Shown here: positions 52,010-61,162 of the stretch, one piece after another
How the letters are laid out: each line of letters starts with the position of its first letter
How positions within the stretch are numbered: position 1 is the first letter of the stretch
Origin: Kosakonia quasisacchari
GTDB taxonomy: Bacteria; Pseudomonadota; Gammaproteobacteria; Enterobacterales; Enterobacteriaceae
Length of the DNA: 64,000 nt
NCBI RefSeq assembly: GCF_004331415.1
Contig: NZ_SJOP01000023.1
Span: forward strand, 1-64,000
Reading direction: 5' to 3'
The notes under the pieces: generated by a model
Database searches by the model: none
Told to the model about the DNA's origin: nothing
Seen by the model: only the letters and a program-made list of their open reading frames with translations
Position numbers and translations under genes: made by a program

Positions 52010-52030
52010 ATAAATCTCATTATCTTTTCG
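52010..52030 (-). promoter_or_regulatory. Fur-like box before the siderophore ABC operon
   Basis: Read on the minus strand, AGATAATGAGATTTA includes the exact GATAAT hexamer followed by related repeats, about 60-80 bp before the ATPase start. Confidence 0.5.
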
Positions 52031-52252
52031 ATATTGCTGTTTGCCGCTGTAGTAGTCAAGTGCCGTCGCAAGTGAAATAAACAACCCTTTATTTTGTGTT
52101 TCTACAAAAAAACACCCTTACAATAAGTTAAAATAAATTATTCATTTTCAAACAATTAACCAGAATTCCTCGCAGCTTACCGAGTCACTTTTCAAGCCTG
52201 AATTCGCTGTAGCAAATTTCTTTCATTTTCCGTTTACTACTACAAAGCCTCA

Positions 52253-52272
52253 TGATTGAATGATTCTCAATT
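52253..52272 (+). promoter_or_regulatory. Fur-like box before the second TonB receptor
   Basis: GATTGAATGATTCTCAATTA has the AATGATTCTCA core often seen in enterobacterial Fur boxes, with flanking TTGA/TCAA symmetry. It lies about 115 bp upstream of the receptor start. Confidence 0.55.
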
Positions 52273-52385
52273 ACATATCCGACGCTGAAAATTGCAGCCA
52301 ACGGGTAGAGTCGCGCAATCGGGCAATTAAAGATAAAAACGTTCACTCCTGCGTTGTTCAGGGTCTTTCGGGAAAAGTAGATTAA

Positions 52386-54545
52386 ATGGCTGAGTTAACT
52401 CGTTGTATTTCCGGGCTGAAAGGGCGCGCGCTGTTTTCTGCGCTCTTTTTAGGGTCGGCTTTCACACCGTTCACACACGCGGCAGACAAGCCGGAACAAA
52501 GCAAAGATGGCGATACCATCACCGTGCTGGCGGGTGCCTCTTCCGCCGATAAACAGGCAACATCCGGCTACCAGCCGATCAGCTCTTCCACCGCAACGCT
52601 GACATCCATGCCGCTGCTGGATATTCCGCAGGTGGTCAACACGGTGAGCGATAAAGTGCTGGAAGATCAGCACGCCACCAGCCTTGATGAAGCGCTGTAT
52701 AACGTCAGCAACGTGGTACAAACCAACACGCTCGGCGGCACGCAGGATGCGTTCGTGCGCCGGGGATTTGGTGCCAACCGCGACGGCTCAATCATGACCA
52801 ACGGTCTGCGCACGGTGGTGCCGCGCAGCTTTAATGCCGACGTGTCGCGCGTTGAAGTGCTGAAAGGCCCGGCGTCCACGCTGTACGGCATTCTCGATCC
52901 CGGCGGGCTTATCAATGTGGTCACGAAACGCCCGGAAACCCAATTTGGTGGTTCCGTTTCTGCCACATCCTCAAGCTTTGGTGGCGGAACGGGTCAGTTT
53001 GATGTCACCGGCCCGATTGAAGGCACCCGGCTGGCGTATCGCCTGATTGGCGAGTATCAACATGAAGATTACTGGCGTAATTTTGGCAAAGAAAAAAGCA
53101 CCTTTATTTCACCGTCGCTGACGTGGTTTGGTGATAACGCCACCGTTAACGTGCTCTACTCCCACCGCGATTACCAGACACCGTTCGATCGCGGCACAAT
53201 CTTCGATCTCACCACCAAACAGCCGGTAAATGTCGACAGAAAAACCCGCTTCGATGAACCGTTTAACATTACCGACGGCGAATCCGACATCGCGCAGTTA
53301 AACGCCGAATACCGCTTTAACAGCGAATGGACCGGGAAAGTGGAGTATGGCTTCAGCCAGGATAAATACAACGATAACCAGTCGCGCGTGATGGCTTACG
53401 ATGCCGCCACCGGCAACCTGACGCGCCGTGTGGATGCAACGCAAGGTTCCACGCAGCACATGCACACCACGCGTGCTGACTTGCAGGGTAATGTAAACAT
53501 TGGCGGTTTTTATAATGAGATCCTAACCGGCGTTTCGTATGAATATTACGATCTGCTGCGTACTGACATGATCCGCTGTAAAAACGTCAAAGATTTCAAT
53601 ATTTACAACCCACGTTATGGCAATGCCAGCAAGTGTACTTCCGTCTCCGCCTCCGACAGCGATCAAACCATCAAGCAGGAAAGCTACTCGGTTTATGCGC
53701 AGGACGCGTTATACCTGACCGATAAATGGATCGCCGTTGCCGGGATGCGTTACCAGTATTACACCCAGTACGCCGGGAAAGGCCGCCCGTTTAACGTCAA
53801 CACCGATAGCAGCGACGAAAAATGGACACCGAAATTTGGCCTGGTCTACAAACTCACGCCATCGGTTTCTCTTTTCGGTAATGTGGCGAAAGCCTTTATG
53901 CCGCAATCGTCTATCGCCAGTTATATCGGCGACTTACCGCCGGAAACCTCTACATCTTACGAAGTGGGTGCGAAATTCGACCTTTTCGACGGCGTTACCG
54001 CCAATATTACGGCATTTGATATTCACAAACGTAACGTGCTGTATAACGAAATCGTCGGCGACGACACCGTGGCAAAAACCGCCGGACGCGTGCGATCACA
54101 AGGTGTGGAGATGGATCTCGCCGGTTCATTGACGCCGAACATGAACGTGATTGCCAGCTACAGCTACACCGCGGCAAAAGTGCTGGAAGATCCCGATTAT
54201 GCGGGTAAACCACTGCCGAACGTGCCGCGCCACACCGGCTCTCTGTTCCTGACATACGACATTCATAACGCCTTTGCCGGTAATACGTTAACCCTCGGCG
54301 GCGGCGGTCACGGCGTTAGCCGCCGCTCAGCCACCAACGGCGCGGATTACTACCTGCCGGGCTACGCGGTTGCCGATGCGTTCGCCGCTTACAAAATGAA
54401 GCTGCAATACCCGGTAACGTTGCAGATAAACCTGAAAAATATCTTCGACAAGACCTACTACACCTCGTCAATTGCCACCAACAACCTGGGCAACCAGATT
54501 GGCGATCCGCGCGAAGTGCAGTTCACTGTCAAAATGGATTTCTAA
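52386..54545 (+). CDS. TonB-dependent siderophore receptor
   Basis: A 719-residue outer-membrane receptor: signal peptide (about 1-32, cut after THA), TonB-box-like segment GDTITVLAG, plug (about 60-185, with MPLLDIPQVVNTVSDKVL, DAFVRRGFGANRDGSIMTNGLR and VEVLKGPASTLYGILDPGG) and a barrel ending in the terminal Phe (VQFTVKMDF). One cysteine pair (MIRCKNVKDF and NASKCTSVSA) lies in an outer loop near 395-415. It resembles ferrichrome/FhuE-like receptors; the ligand is not certain. The divergent ABC operon is its natural inner-membrane partner. Confidence 0.88.
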   Translation: MAELTRCISGLKGRALFSALFLGSAFTPFTHAADKPEQSKDGDTITVLAGASSADKQATSGYQPISSSTATLTSMPLLDIPQVVNTVSDKVLEDQHATSLDEALYNVSNVVQTNTLGGTQDAFVRRGFGANRDGSIMTNGLRTVVPRSFNADVSRVEVLKGPASTLYGILDPGGLINVVTKRPETQFGGSVSATSSSFGGGTGQFDVTGPIEGTRLAYRLIGEYQHEDYWRNFGKEKSTFISPSLTWFGDNATVNVLYSHRDYQTPFDRGTIFDLTTKQPVNVDRKTRFDEPFNITDGESDIAQLNAEYRFNSEWTGKVEYGFSQDKYNDNQSRVMAYDAATGNLTRRVDATQGSTQHMHTTRADLQGNVNIGGFYNEILTGVSYEYYDLLRTDMIRCKNVKDFNIYNPRYGNASKCTSVSASDSDQTIKQESYSVYAQDALYLTDKWIAVAGMRYQYYTQYAGKGRPFNVNTDSSDEKWTPKFGLVYKLTPSVSLFGNVAKAFMPQSSIASYIGDLPPETSTSYEVGAKFDLFDGVTANITAFDIHKRNVLYNEIVGDDTVAKTAGRVRSQGVEMDLAGSLTPNMNVIASYSYTAAKVLEDPDYAGKPLPNVPRHTGSLFLTYDIHNAFAGNTLTLGGGGHGVSRRSATNGADYYLPGYAVADAFAAYKMKLQYPVTLQINLKNIFDKTYYTSSIATNNLGNQIGDPREVQFTVKMDF

Positions 54546-54572
54546 TCTCCCCCGTGAAAAGGTGAGAAATTT

Positions 54573-54597
54573 GCCCCGCAGGACGCGGGGCTTTTTT
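54573..54597 (+). terminator. Terminator of the TonB receptor gene
   Basis: GCCCCGC / GCGGGGC with an AGGAC loop is followed by six T, 28 nt after the stop codon: a classical Rho-independent terminator. Confidence 0.92.
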
Positions 54598-54633
54598 ATC
54601 CGTAACGCCCCAATTTCCTGCCAGCGCCTCACG

Positions 54634-54649
54634 GTGAACACCTGTTCAC
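54634..54649. promoter_or_regulatory. 16-bp perfect palindrome upstream of the glycerophosphodiester operon
   Basis: GTGAACA-CC-TGTTCAC is a perfect inverted repeat about 90 bp before the first permease start. It may be an operator for a dedicated regulator; no regulator gene is adjacent. No Pho box was recognised. Confidence 0.55.
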
Positions 54650-54738
54650 TAAACAGTCATTTGCGCGCCATCCTATTGCAGCATTTTTTTCACAGACTCT
54701 CTGGCTTTCGAACCCCGTAAATTCGCTTTCAGGCACTT

Positions 54739-55611
54739 ATGAGAAAATACTGGCTTCCCTGGCTGATTCTGTCGCCTTCACTGTTGTTTCTGGCGCTGTT
54801 TACTTACTTTCCACTATTACGCTCGGTGTACGACAGTTTGTTCGACACCCGTATGGCGAGCCAGGATGCGCCATATGTCGGGCTGGGAAATTTCGCCCGT
54901 CTGCTGGATGACAGCGTGTTCTGGCAATCGCTGTTCAATAACCTGGTTTATCTCCTGCTGACGGTGATCCCGGGCGTCACGCTGGCGCTGCTGCTGGCAG
55001 TGGCATTGTGGGAAAACCACCGCATCAATCGCTGGCTGCGCACCGCCTTTTTCTTTCCGATGATAATCCCGATGGTCAGCGCCGCCGCGCTGTGGCTGTT
55101 TATCTTTATGCCCGGCCTCGGCATGCTCGATCATTACATGGCGCAACTCTTTGGCCCGATGAACAACAACTGGCTGGGGCGCAGTAACAGTGCGCTGTTT
55201 GCGCTGGCGTTGATTGGTGTCTGGAAATTCGCAGGCTATTACATGCTGTTCTTTCTTGCCGGATTGCAGGGTATTCCCGCGTCGACGCGCGAAGCGGCGG
55301 TGATGGAAGGCGCAACCGCCACACAGGTGTTCTTCAAGGTGACGCTGCCGCTGCTGCGCCCGACCATCAGTTTTGTCGTAACCACCGCGCTTATCTACTC
55401 CATTACCCAGATCGACCATGTGGCGGTGATGACGCGCGGCGGCCCGGACAACGCCACCACTGTGCTGCTCTATTACATTCAAAACCTCGCCTGGGATACC
55501 CACGATCTGGGCAAAGCCTCCGCGGCCACCTTTCTTACCCTGGTCGGGCTGTTCGTCTTCTCGCTGGTCAACCTGAAACTGCTGGAAAGAGGAGCGCATT
55601 ATGAGCGTTGA
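54739..55611 (+). CDS. ABC transporter permease (UgpA/MalF type)
   Basis: A 290-residue membrane protein with six helices. The EAA loop STREAAVMEGATATQVFFKVTLPLLRP (about 187-212) binds the ATPase. It is a sugar-type (CUT1) permease and the first gene of a five-gene unit with gpdQ, so the cargo is probably a glycerophosphodiester or glycerol-3-phosphate. The last 11 nt overlap the next permease gene. Confidence 0.88.
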   Translation: MRKYWLPWLILSPSLLFLALFTYFPLLRSVYDSLFDTRMASQDAPYVGLGNFARLLDDSVFWQSLFNNLVYLLLTVIPGVTLALLLAVALWENHRINRWLRTAFFFPMIIPMVSAAALWLFIFMPGLGMLDHYMAQLFGPMNNNWLGRSNSALFALALIGVWKFAGYYMLFFLAGLQGIPASTREAAVMEGATATQVFFKVTLPLLRPTISFVVTTALIYSITQIDHVAVMTRGGPDNATTVLLYYIQNLAWDTHDLGKASAATFLTLVGLFVFSLVNLKLLERGAHYER

Positions 55612-56488
55612 TGTTTCCCCTGCCATTAACCGCAGCACGTCCATACCGCGCCCGTTGTGGTTGCGTCTGCGTCACTCCCGCCTGTTGACCCTGGCGGTGC
55701 TGATGGTTTGCCTGGCGCTGCTGTGGGTGAGCCCGTTTATCTGGATGCTTTCGTCTGCTTTTAGCGCCACCACTTTTGGTGAAGGGATGGCGTCGATTCT
55801 GCCGCGCTTCCCGCTCACGCTGGATAACTTCCGCGACGCGTGGGACAGCGCCAACTGGCTGAACCTGTACGCCAACACGCTGATTTTCGCCTTCGGCACT
55901 TTCTTCGTACAGCTTTTCACCATCACTACCGCCGGTTACGTCTTTGCCTGCCACGAATTTCGCGGCAAGAAAACGCTGTTCATCCTGTTCCTGGTGCAAC
56001 TGATGATCATGCCGGTGGTGATGATGATCCCCAACATGCTGACGCTCAAAACCTTCGGCCTGCTCAACACGTTGACCGGCGTGATGATGCCCTACTTCAC
56101 TTCGGCGTTCGGCGTGTTCCTGATGCGTCAGGCATTTCTCGCCATCCCGAAAGAGATCGAAGAGGCGGCGCTGATGGAGGGTTGCCGCTGGTGGCAGGTG
56201 CTGTTCCGCGTGATGTTGCCGATGTCGTGGCCATCGGTGCTGGCCTTCGCCACCGTCAGCATTACCTACCACTGGAACGAGTATTTATGGCCGCTGATGA
56301 TGCTCAACGACCCGGACAAACAGGTGCTGACAGTCGGGCTGGTGTCATTCGCCATGGGCGCGGAGTCCGGCGGCCAGTGGGGCATGATCAGTGCCGGGAC
56401 GTTGATGGTCTGCCTGCCGCTGATGGTCGCATTTATCGCTTTTCAGAAGCAGTTTCTCCGGAGCTTTGGCTTTTCCGGGATTAAATAA
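55601..56488 (+). CDS. ABC transporter permease (UgpE/MalG type)
   Basis: A 295-residue permease with six helices. The EAA loop IPKEIEEAALMEGCRWWQVLFRVMLPMSWP (about 183-212) is intact, and the C-terminal YHWNEYLWPLMML segment is typical of CUT1 second permeases. It forms a heterodimer with the preceding gene product. The stop is 11 nt before gpdQ, whose ribosome-binding site (AAGGAG) overlaps the end of this gene. Confidence 0.88.
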   Translation: MSVDVSPAINRSTSIPRPLWLRLRHSRLLTLAVLMVCLALLWVSPFIWMLSSAFSATTFGEGMASILPRFPLTLDNFRDAWDSANWLNLYANTLIFAFGTFFVQLFTITTAGYVFACHEFRGKKTLFILFLVQLMIMPVVMMIPNMLTLKTFGLLNTLTGVMMPYFTSAFGVFLMRQAFLAIPKEIEEAALMEGCRWWQVLFRVMLPMSWPSVLAFATVSITYHWNEYLWPLMMLNDPDKQVLTVGLVSFAMGAESGGQWGMISAGTLMVCLPLMVAFIAFQKQFLRSFGFSGIK

Positions 56489-56499
56489 GGAGTTGAGTG

Positions 56500-57324
56500 A
56501 TGTTTTTAGCGCAAATTTCAGATACCCATTTTCGCAGCCAGAACGAGAAGCTGTACGGCTTTATTGATATCAACGCCGGGAATGCCGATGTCGTGTGTCA
56601 ACTTAACGCGCTGCGTGAACGCCCGGATGCGGTCGTGCTAAGCGGCGATATTGTTAACTGCGGTCGCCCGGAAGAGTACCGCGTGGCGCGCCAGATCCTC
56701 GGCAGCCTCGACTATCCGTTGTTTGTCATTCCTGGCAACCACGACGATAAAGCCCACTTCCTTGAATACTTACACCCGCTGTGCCCGCATCTGGGCAACG
56801 ATCCGCAGAACATGCGTTATGCGATTGATGACTTCGCCACTCGCCTGCTGTTCATTGATTCAAGCCTTGCCGGGGAATCGAAAGGCTGGCTGACCAACGA
56901 CACGCTGAGCTGGCTGGAAGCGCAGCTTAGCAACAGCAAAGACAAACCGACCGCGATATTTATGCACCACCCGCCGCTGCCGCTCGGTAACGCGCAGATG
57001 GATCGCATCGCCTGCGAAAATGGTCATCTGTTGCTAAAACTGGTGGAACGCTTCCCGGCGCTAACGCGCATTTTCTGCGGTCACAACCACAGCCTGACCA
57101 TGACACAGTATCGCCAGGCGACGATTGCCACTATCCCGGCGACGGTGCACCAAGTGCCGTACTGCCACGAAGATACGCGCCCGTACTACGACATGTCACC
57201 GCCGTCATGCCTGATGCATCGCCAGATTGGCGAACAGTGGGTTAGCTACCTGCATCCGCTGTCGCATTACGCGGGCCCGTGGTTATACAACGAAAGCATC
57301 AGTTGCCCGGTGGATGAGCGTTAA
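56500..57324 (+). CDS. gpdQ: Glycerophosphodiesterase GpdQ
   Basis: A 274-residue binuclear metallophosphoesterase, the same length as the Enterobacter aerogenes enzyme and very close to it throughout. All seven metal ligands fall at the published GpdQ positions: D8, H10, D50, N80 (GNHD), H156 (MHHPP), H195 and H197 (CGHNH). It hydrolyses glycerophosphodiesters such as glycerophosphoethanolamine to glycerol-3-phosphate. ATG at 56500 (MFLAQISDTH) gives the right spacing to AAGGAG; a GTG one codon earlier is less likely. The position inside the transporter operon supports a scavenging role for imported diesters. Confidence 0.95.
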   Translation: MFLAQISDTHFRSQNEKLYGFIDINAGNADVVCQLNALRERPDAVVLSGDIVNCGRPEEYRVARQILGSLDYPLFVIPGNHDDKAHFLEYLHPLCPHLGNDPQNMRYAIDDFATRLLFIDSSLAGESKGWLTNDTLSWLEAQLSNSKDKPTAIFMHHPPLPLGNAQMDRIACENGHLLLKLVERFPALTRIFCGHNHSLTMTQYRQATIATIPATVHQVPYCHEDTRPYYDMSPPSCLMHRQIGEQWVSYLHPLSHYAGPWLYNESISCPVDER

Positions 57325-58402
57325 GCCCATGTTAAGACTGCAAAACATAAGCAAACAGTTCGATGGCAAACCGGCGCTCAACGCCCTGTCACTGGATATC
57401 CACGATGGTGAATTTGTGGTGCTGGTTGGCCCTTCCGGCTGTGGTAAAAGTACGCTGCTGCGGCTGATTGCCGGGCTGGAGAACGTCAGCGACGGCGTGA
57501 TACTGCTCGACAGCGATGACATCACCACGCGTTCACCGCGCGAGCGCAATTTCGCGATGATCTTCCAGAACTATGCGTTATTTCCGCACCTTTCCGTACG
57601 CGATAACATCACCTTCGGCATGAAAGTACGCCACGAAGAGAAAGCCAGCTGGCAGCCGCGCCTCGACCACGTGGCGCAGATGTTACAACTCGACGCGCTA
57701 CTGGAAAGAAAACCGGCCAAGCTCTCCGGCGGCCAGCGCCAGCGCGTGGCGATGGCACGCGCCATTGTGCGTAACCCGAAGCTGTTTTTAATGGACGAGC
57801 CGCTCTCCAACCTTGATGCGCGCCTGCGTACTGAGGTGCGCGACAGCATTATGGCGATGCACCAGCAGCTCAAAACCAGCACCATTTATGTCACCCACGA
57901 TCAGACCGAAGCCATGTCGATGGCCGATCGCATTGTGGTGATGAATGGTGGCCACGTGCAGCAAGTGGGCCGCCCGGAGCACTTGTATGCGCACCCGGCG
58001 AACCTGTTTGTCGCCGGGTTTATCGGCTCTCCGGCGATGAATTTGTTATCGCTACCGTGCGCCAATGGCAACGTGCTGTTGGACGAGCAACACCTGCCGT
58101 TACCGGCCCATGCGCGCAATGCCACCGACGTGTGGTTGGGCATTCGCCCGGAACACATTACCGATACGCCGGAAACCGGCCAGGTGGTGCTGCCCGCCAG
58201 CGTCATTCAGCGGGAACTGATGGGCGCGGACTACCAGCTGCACGTCAGCACGCCCATTGGCAACCTGCGTTATATCCGCCGTCACAGAGGCGATGTGCCC
58301 AACAAAGGGGACACTCTCCGCGTCGGTTTTTCACCCCTTGATAGCCATCTTTTTGATGCACAAACCTTGCTTAACTTACACCAGGAGAAAGACCATGCAT
58401 AA
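57314..58402 (+). CDS. ABC transporter ATP-binding protein (UgpC/MalK type)
   Basis: A 362-residue ATPase. Walker A GPSGCGKST is at about 41-49, the signature LSGGQRQRVAMARA at about 138-151, Walker B LFLMDEPLSNLD at about 157-168, and a C-terminal TOBE-type regulatory domain at about 240-362. The start is taken at 57314 (MSVKPMLRLQN), overlapping gpdQ by 11 nt; ATG at 57329 (5 residues shorter) is possible. It energises the CUT1 permeases encoded upstream. Confidence 0.88.
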   Translation: MSVKPMLRLQNISKQFDGKPALNALSLDIHDGEFVVLVGPSGCGKSTLLRLIAGLENVSDGVILLDSDDITTRSPRERNFAMIFQNYALFPHLSVRDNITFGMKVRHEEKASWQPRLDHVAQMLQLDALLERKPAKLSGGQRQRVAMARAIVRNPKLFLMDEPLSNLDARLRTEVRDSIMAMHQQLKTSTIYVTHDQTEAMSMADRIVVMNGGHVQQVGRPEHLYAHPANLFVAGFIGSPAMNLLSLPCANGNVLLDEQHLPLPAHARNATDVWLGIRPEHITDTPETGQVVLPASVIQRELMGADYQLHVSTPIGNLRYIRRHRGDVPNKGDTLRVGFSPLDSHLFDAQTLLNLHQEKDHA

Positions 58403-59717
58403 GCCTCTGCCAAAGACGCTGCGAGTGCTTACTTACGCCATTACCCTTGCCATTAGCGGCACTGCGATGGCGCAGGAGAAGATTGATTTCATGTTTCCGG
58501 CCCCGGTGGACGGCAAACTGACGATGGAGATGACGCGCGTTATCAAAGCGTTTAACGACTCGCAAAAAGACGTGGAAGTGCGCGGGATTTTCACCGGCAG
58601 TTATGACACCACCAAAATGAAAGCCGAATCCGCACAGAAAGCGGGCCAGCCGCCTGCACTGGTGATCATGTCCGCCAACTTCACCACCGACCTGGCGCTG
58701 AAAGATGAAATCCTGCCGATGGACGAGCTGTTCAAATATGGCGACAAAAAAGCGGGAGATTTCCTGCAAACCGCGTTCTGGCCTGCCATGCACAAAAACG
58801 CGCAGGTAATGGGCGTGACGTATGCCATTCCGTTCCACAACTCGACGCCGATTCTCTATTACAACAAAACGATGTTCGACCAGGCGGGTATCAAACAACC
58901 ACCGCAGAACTGGAAAGAGCTGCTCGACGACGCGAAAAAACTCACTGATCAGAGTAAAGGTCAGTGGGGCATTATGCTGCCCTCGACCAACGACGATTAC
59001 GGCGGCTGGATTTTCTCTTCGCTGGTGCGCGCCAATGGCGGCAACTACTTCAACGAAAACTATCCCGGCGAAGTCTATTACAACGCGCCAACCACCATCG
59101 GCGCGCTGCGCTTCTGGCAGGATTTGATTTACAAAGACAAAGTGATGCCCTCCGGCGTGCTGAACTCCAAGCAGATCAGCGCCGCGTTCTTCTCTGGCAA
59201 GCTGGGCATGGCGATGCTGAGCACCGGTGCGCTGGGCTTTATGCGTGAGAACACCAAAGATTTCGAGCTGGGTGTGGCGATGATGCCCGCCCAGGAGCAG
59301 CGCGCCGTGCCGATTGGCGGTGCCAGCCTGGTGAGCTTTAAGGGCATCAACGATGCACAGAAAAAAGCGGCTTATCAGTTCCTGACTTATCTCGTCAGCC
59401 CGGAAGTGAACGGTGCCTGGAGCCGCTTCACCGGTTATTTCTCACCGCGTAAAGCTGCTTACGACACGGCAGAAATGAAGGACTATCTGAAACAGGATCC
59501 GCGGGCGGCAATCGCGCTGGATCAGTTGCAATATGCCCATCCGTGGTACTCCACTTACGAAACGGTCGCGGTGCGTAAAGCGATGGAAAACCAGCTCGCT
59601 GCGGTGGTGAACGACGAGAAAGTCACCCCGGAAGCCGCCGCCGAAGCGGCGCAGAAAGAAGCCGATACCTTGATGAAGCCATACGTCGAGAAAACGGCAC
59701 TGCAAGCCGTGAAATAA
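58395..59717 (+). CDS. Extracellular solute-binding protein (UgpB-like)
   Basis: A 440-residue periplasmic protein with a signal peptide (about 1-26, GTAMA-QEK). It has the family-1 binding-protein fold, with PFHNSTPILYYNKTMFDQAG (about 149-168) very like the corresponding segment of UgpB. IGGASLVSF near 314 and the C-terminal helix complete the fold. AGGAG lies before ATG 58395, which overlaps the ATPase gene's stop by 8 nt. The ligand is probably a glycerophosphodiester, given gpdQ in the operon (inference). Confidence 0.88.
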   Translation: MHKPLPKTLRVLTYAITLAISGTAMAQEKIDFMFPAPVDGKLTMEMTRVIKAFNDSQKDVEVRGIFTGSYDTTKMKAESAQKAGQPPALVIMSANFTTDLALKDEILPMDELFKYGDKKAGDFLQTAFWPAMHKNAQVMGVTYAIPFHNSTPILYYNKTMFDQAGIKQPPQNWKELLDDAKKLTDQSKGQWGIMLPSTNDDYGGWIFSSLVRANGGNYFNENYPGEVYYNAPTTIGALRFWQDLIYKDKVMPSGVLNSKQISAAFFSGKLGMAMLSTGALGFMRENTKDFELGVAMMPAQEQRAVPIGGASLVSFKGINDAQKKAAYQFLTYLVSPEVNGAWSRFTGYFSPRKAAYDTAEMKDYLKQDPRAAIALDQLQYAHPWYSTYETVAVRKAMENQLAAVVNDEKVTPEAAAEAAQKEADTLMKPYVEKTALQAVK

Positions 59718-59726
59718 GCCATTCAG

Positions 59727-59758
59727 CCCCGCAAGGACGCGGGGTACTTCTCCTTTTT
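59727..59758 (+). terminator. Terminator of the glycerophosphodiester operon
   Basis: CCCCGC / GCGGGG with an AAGGAC loop is followed, after a short spacer, by CCTTTTT. It lies 10 nt beyond the last stop codon. Confidence 0.75.
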
Positions 59759-59974
59759 AGCGATGATTCCCTTTGCCTTTCCAGTATTATCTAAACGCCA
59801 GCAAAGAGGCTCGCGCGTTTGCGTGATAGGTTTGTCGCAAAAATGCGTCGGGTATAAAACCCACCGGGATAAACAGATTAGCCAGCGCAATCGGCAAAAC
59901 CAGTGAACCAGCCCCAGTGAGCATTTACTCACACGCCAGCGCTTGAAAATACGGCAACGGCTGGCGCGCTCTCC

Positions 59975-61012
59975 TTACTCTTCCCGCGAAAGTATCTTCG
60001 CCAGATATTCATCCAACTGATGGCGCTGCAAATAATCGGTGACGTCGCGTTCCCAGCTTTTGCCATCGCCCAGCACCGCGCGGCTGTGCGTCGGGGCGTA
60101 AAGATAACGGGTGTCATACAGGTTCAGCAGCGACTGGTTCATTGCATCAATATTGGCACCGGTTTTTTTGCACTTCCCCTGCTGGAGAGCCAGCGAATGC
60201 AGCACCCGCTCCCGCGTCTCTTCATTGGGCGTATAGCTGTGTTCACTAAGCTCGCTGAGCACCAGAAACTGCGGTTGAATACCTTCCGCCAGCGCCGCCT
60301 GCAAACGATCGTGTCCGTCGAGGATCACAAACGACGCCAGCCCGGCAATAAACCACACCAGAATCGGCGGCAACTCGCCCTCGCGGCACTTCTTGCGCCA
60401 CCATTTCACGCGCCCGCTGAGAGGATCCACCGGGTAACGCGCCAGCAGCAGGTGACCGTTCCACCACCAGTCGACAAACGTGACCTTCTCCGGGTTTTGC
60501 AGATCGGGAAAATCCTCACTCCACAGCGACCAGTTGACACTGATTTGCGCGCTGCTGGCAGGTGTATGGAATTGCCACTGCTCAAACGGTAGCGGTTTAT
60601 TGAGGACATACGGCGCAGTAGGTTTGACCTGCTCCATCGGGCGCAGCAACCAGCGGCGCGGTGCCAGCAGCGGGGTTGGCGCGTCCATCAACTGGCGGGC
60701 AAAATAGCGGCACCAGTGGCTGGTCCAGTTATCTTCGCCCGCGCGTTTGGCGCTTTCCACATCGGCCGATGAGATTGCTGGCAACAACAATTCCTGGCAA
60801 GGATGTTCAGCGTTGAACACCAGCCAGACACCCGAATGATCGTTCAGCATGGTGGCCCAAAACAGCGTCTTACCATTAACCTGCAACGCCATGCGTCCGT
60901 TGTGCCCGCTGAGTATTTCCATCGCCTGACCATCGCCTTCGCGCACTATCAGCTCCAGCCCCTGCCAGCTCTCATTGCGATCGCGAAGATCCTTCCACCA
61001 GTAATCTGTCAT
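59975..61012 (-). CDS. Protein of unknown function with a ParB-like motif
   Basis: A 345-residue soluble, tryptophan-rich protein that I do not recognise as a named gene. The one clear motif is LPPILVWFIAGL...VILDGHDRLQAALAEG (about 214-244), which fits the 'pIvV...vidGhhRlxAa' core of the ParB/sulfiredoxin fold. The rest (about 1-200) shows no motif. The start at 61012 has GGGAGG 6 nt upstream; an in-frame start 60 nt earlier has a weaker context. Its neighbours are a divergent zinc-ribbon gene and, farther upstream on the same strand, a SNF2-like helicase. Function is unknown. Confidence 0.75.
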   Translation of the reverse strand: MTDYWWKDLRDRNESWQGLELIVREGDGQAMEILSGHNGRMALQVNGKTLFWATMLNDHSGVWLVFNAEHPCQELLLPAISSADVESAKRAGEDNWTSHWCRYFARQLMDAPTPLLAPRRWLLRPMEQVKPTAPYVLNKPLPFEQWQFHTPASSAQISVNWSLWSEDFPDLQNPEKVTFVDWWWNGHLLLARYPVDPLSGRVKWWRKKCREGELPPILVWFIAGLASFVILDGHDRLQAALAEGIQPQFLVLSELSEHSYTPNEETRERVLHSLALQQGKCKKTGANIDAMNQSLLNLYDTRYLYAPTHSRAVLGDGKSWERDVTDYLQRHQLDEYLAKILSREE

Positions 61013-61162
61013 GCCATCCTCCCTGCGAAGTGAACGAAAAGTGTAAAACAACATGCCGCCCACAATAACCATGAAAACAATCTGGCTTTATGAGCGGATG
61101 AACAGTTTCCCGCCAGGCGTTTCTGTATATTTATCGTTCAACTCACTGACAAGGAGCACATC

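Larger units (their letters stand above)
51952..52385. promoter_or_regulatory. Iron-regulated divergent intergenic region
   Basis: This 434-bp region separates the ABC operon (minus) from the second TonB receptor (plus). It is AT-rich (notably 52080-52170) and holds two Fur-like sites, listed separately. No gene, terminator or repeat was found in the remainder. Confidence 0.65.

Noticed and set aside
59787..59924. 45-codon minus-strand frame reading MLTGAGSLVLPIALANLF...
   Set aside because: The peptide looks like part of a membrane protein and could be a remnant or a small membrane protein, but the ribosome-binding site is weak and no homologue is recognised; support is too thin for a gene call.
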